Source of the DNA: UBA2093 sp044340485 | GTDB lineage: Bacteria > Actinomycetota > Acidimicrobiia > Acidimicrobiales > Ilumatobacteraceae | Reading direction: 5' to 3' | Assembly: GCA_044340485.1 (NCBI GenBank) | Contig: JBIITN010000033.1 | Span: forward strand, 1-16,952 | DNA: 16,952 bases | In this document: one piece after another, positions 16,099 to 16,952 of the stretch | Numbering within the stretch: the first letter of the stretch is position 1 | How the letters are laid out: each line of letters starts with the position of its first letter | The notes under the pieces: model-generated | Databases searched by the model: none | What the model was told of the DNA's origin: nothing | What the model saw: only the letters and a program-made list of their open reading frames with translations | Translations under genes and position numbers: made by a program

Positions 16099-16104
16099 TA
16101 TTTT
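16099..16104 (+). promoter_or_regulatory. -10 box (TATTTT) for the Fe-S protein gene, leaderless start
   Basis: TATTTT is followed by 7 nt (CAGCGCA) and then ATG 16112, the spacing expected when the start codon is also the first transcribed base. No Shine-Dalgarno is present. Confidence 0.5.
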
Positions 16105-16111
16105 CAGCGCA

Positions 16112-16519
16112 ATGATCGCTCCCTATGACTCGTCTGATCCGATGTATCTCGATGAGGCTGATGTGCGATTGGAACTTGCACGGTCTCTGAATGTGTGTCG
16201 GGACTGTCGGATGTGTGTGGATCTGTGTGAGGTTTTTCCCTCTGCGTTTTCGCTCATTGATCAATTACCATCACGAGATTCGGCGATGATGACGCCGTTT
16301 CAACAGGATCAATTGATCGATGCCTGTCACGAGTGCACGCTGTGTACGGCCCGGTGTCCGTATGTGGCGGGGCAAAGTGAGGAAGCCCTCGATGTCTGGG
16401 CATTGATGGTGCGCGCCACACTCATGCGCCGCCGTCACGGCCTCATCCCCTGGACTCAGAGATTTGTCGACCTGATACGGGGTCTCGGTATAGGCCGCAA
16501 TAGAGGCAGAAAAAGATAA
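16112..16519 (+). CDS. short 4Fe-4S dicluster protein (N-terminal domain of HdrC/GlpC-type Fe-S proteins)
   Basis: A 135-aa protein with two CxxCxxCxxxC motifs: Cys29/32/35/39 (VCRDCRMCVDLC) and Cys72/75/78/82 (ACHECTLCTARCP). Each set can hold one 4Fe-4S cluster. The preceding YLDEADVRLELAR and the following VRATLMRRRHG match the N-terminal part of actinobacterial heterodisulfide reductase-related (Fe-S)-binding proteins, which usually continue for about 300 more residues with Cys-rich CCG domains. Here the frame stops after a basic tail, and no continuation appears in the next 50 bp before whiB. It could be a truncated gene or a stand-alone electron carrier. ATG 16112 is supported by the TATTTT box 7 nt upstream. 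Confidence 0.8.
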   Translation: MIAPYDSSDPMYLDEADVRLELARSLNVCRDCRMCVDLCEVFPSAFSLIDQLPSRDSAMMTPFQQDQLIDACHECTLCTARCPYVAGQSEEALDVWALMVRATLMRRRHGLIPWTQRFVDLIRGLGIGRNRGRKR

Positions 16520-16528
16520 ATCTTTTTT
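16510..16528 (+). terminator. possible AT-rich hairpin terminator at the end of the Fe-S gene
   Basis: AAAAAGAT (16510-16517) pairs with ATCTTTTT (16520-16527) across a 2-nt gap, so effectively 7 bp around a 4-nt loop, ending in six T. It includes the TAA stop (16517-16519). The stem has a single G-C pair, so it would be weak. Confidence 0.3.
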
Positions 16529-16556
16529 CGATTAGCGCAATTGTGCACATTGGACC

Positions 16557-16562
16557 TACTAT
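16557..16562 (+). promoter_or_regulatory. -10 box (TACTAT) for whiB, leaderless GTG start
   Basis: TACTAT ends 7 nt before GTG 16570. An 8-bp palindrome TGTGCACA (16542-16549) lies just upstream and could be a regulator site. No clear -35 box. Confidence 0.45.
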
Positions 16563-16569
16563 TGGGTAA

Positions 16570-16842
16570 GTGACTGAGGTCACAACATCGATGGGGGATC
16601 CGATGTTTACACAACAGCAGACATGGCGCATACGGGGGGCATGTCAGGGACTTGACCCTGCCATTTTCTTTCCCGATTCAGAAGAAGACGCTGATGAGGC
16701 AAAGTCCATCTGCACCGACTGCAGTGTGCGTATTTCTTGCTTGGAACACGCATTAGCGAGTCGTGAAAAAGATGGGGTGTGGGGTGGAGCGACTGAAAAA
16801 GAGCGACGCCGCCTGATTCGTCAACGCAGGCGTACCGCCTAG
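16570..16842 (+). CDS. WhiB-family Fe-S transcriptional regulator
   Basis: A 90-aa actinobacterial WhiB-like (Wbl) protein. The four cluster-ligand Cys are Cys25 (GACQG), Cys48 and Cys51 (CTDC) and Cys57. The GVWGG turn (69-73) and a basic C-terminal tail (KERRRLIRQRRR) complete the pattern. Wbl proteins bind a 4Fe-4S cluster and act on transcription with the primary sigma factor, often sensing redox state or NO. The layout fits a WhiB1/WhiB2-like group, but I cannot assign which. GTG 16570 is preferred because of the -10 box at 7 nt; ATG 16591 and ATG 16603 (GGGGGA upstream) are alternatives. The TAG stop sits in the first copy of a 21-bp direct repeat. Confidence 0.92.
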   Translation: MTEVTTSMGDPMFTQQQTWRIRGACQGLDPAIFFPDSEEDADEAKSICTDCSVRISCLEHALASREKDGVWGGATEKERRRLIRQRRRTA

Positions 16843-16875
16843 CGCAGATACACAGCAGGCGTACCGCCTAGCGCA
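16826..16875. repeat. 21-bp direct repeat, period 29, spanning the whiB stop codon
   Basis: Two identical 21-nt copies at 16826-16846 and 16855-16875. Each contains AGGCG-TAC-CGCCT, a 5-bp stem with a 3-nt loop, with the TAG stop of whiB at the 3' edge of the first copy. No T-tract follows, so intrinsic termination is doubtful. Confidence 0.95.
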
Positions 16876-16918
16876 TATCTATTCGTGTGTGTGAGTGCGC
16901 ACAGTAGATACTTGTTGT

Positions 16919-16952
16919 ATGAATTCTGACCCGGCATTTGCGGGATGGCCAG
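16919..16952 (+). CDS. possible start of a further gene, cut by the window end
   Basis: ATG 16919 opens a frame of 11 codons (MNSDPAFAGWP) that runs off the window. A TAGATACT stretch at 16905-16912 sits at about -10 distance, but does not give a clean TANNNT. The peptide is too short to recognise. Confidence 0.3.
   Translation, partial: MNSDPAFAGWP

Overview
The window looks like a moderate-GC (about 50% by eye) actinobacterial chromosome segment. Acidimicrobiia or a similar freshwater/marine lineage is my best guess. The pointers are a WhiB regulator, an F420-type luciferase-like (LLM) oxidoreductase, an SCO6745-family protein, a small Rv1284-like beta-carbonic anhydrase, an Mpt53/DsbF-like thioredoxin-fold lipoprotein, and start codons placed 6-7 nt after TANNNT -10 boxes (leaderless mRNAs). 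No integrase, transposase, phage gene or CRISPR array was seen. Taxonomy is inference, not proof.

Layout. 1-74: 3' part of tRNA-Val(UAC). 77-2515 (minus): a tight three-gene run of SCO6745-family protein, secreted polysaccharide deacetylase and alpha/beta hydrolase. 2567-5844 (plus): an acyl-CoA synthetase, a thioredoxin-like lipoprotein with an in-frame UGA, and a secreted beta-propeller protein. 5865-7091 (minus) and 7109-7627 (plus): an acyl-CoA dehydrogenase and a carbonic anhydrase, divergent with only 17 bp between starts. 7640-9550 (minus): a DUF11-repeat cell-surface protein that appears 5'-truncated. 9598-10545 (minus): LLM oxidoreductase. 10620-14056 (plus): class A penicillin-binding protein, a triplet 27-bp repeat, a membrane protein and a histidine phosphatase. 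14072-14440 (minus): RNase P RNA. 14479-15863 (minus): two Tat-exported ferritin-like proteins. 16112-16842 (plus): a short dicluster Fe-S protein and a WhiB regulator. The last 34 bp may start another gene.

The most notable item is at 4130-4669. A thioredoxin-fold lipoprotein has TGA exactly where the first Cys of the CxxC redox motif belongs (UxxC). The frame stays open for about 100 conserved codons after it. Twenty-six nt beyond the UGA lies a hairpin with a GGUC apical loop, the loop of the classical E. coli fdhF SECIS. This reads as a selenocysteine-containing extracytoplasmic thiol oxidoreductase. The Sec machinery (selA, selB, selC, selD) is not in the window, so the claim depends on the rest of the genome.

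A second theme is small-scale rearrangement at gene ends. All three genes that stop with TAG (acyl-CoA dehydrogenase, PBP, whiB) have their stop region in a short tandem duplication. The surface protein has lost its 5' end precisely at the boundary with the LLM gene, and the Fe-S protein has only the N-terminal domain of a normally longer family.
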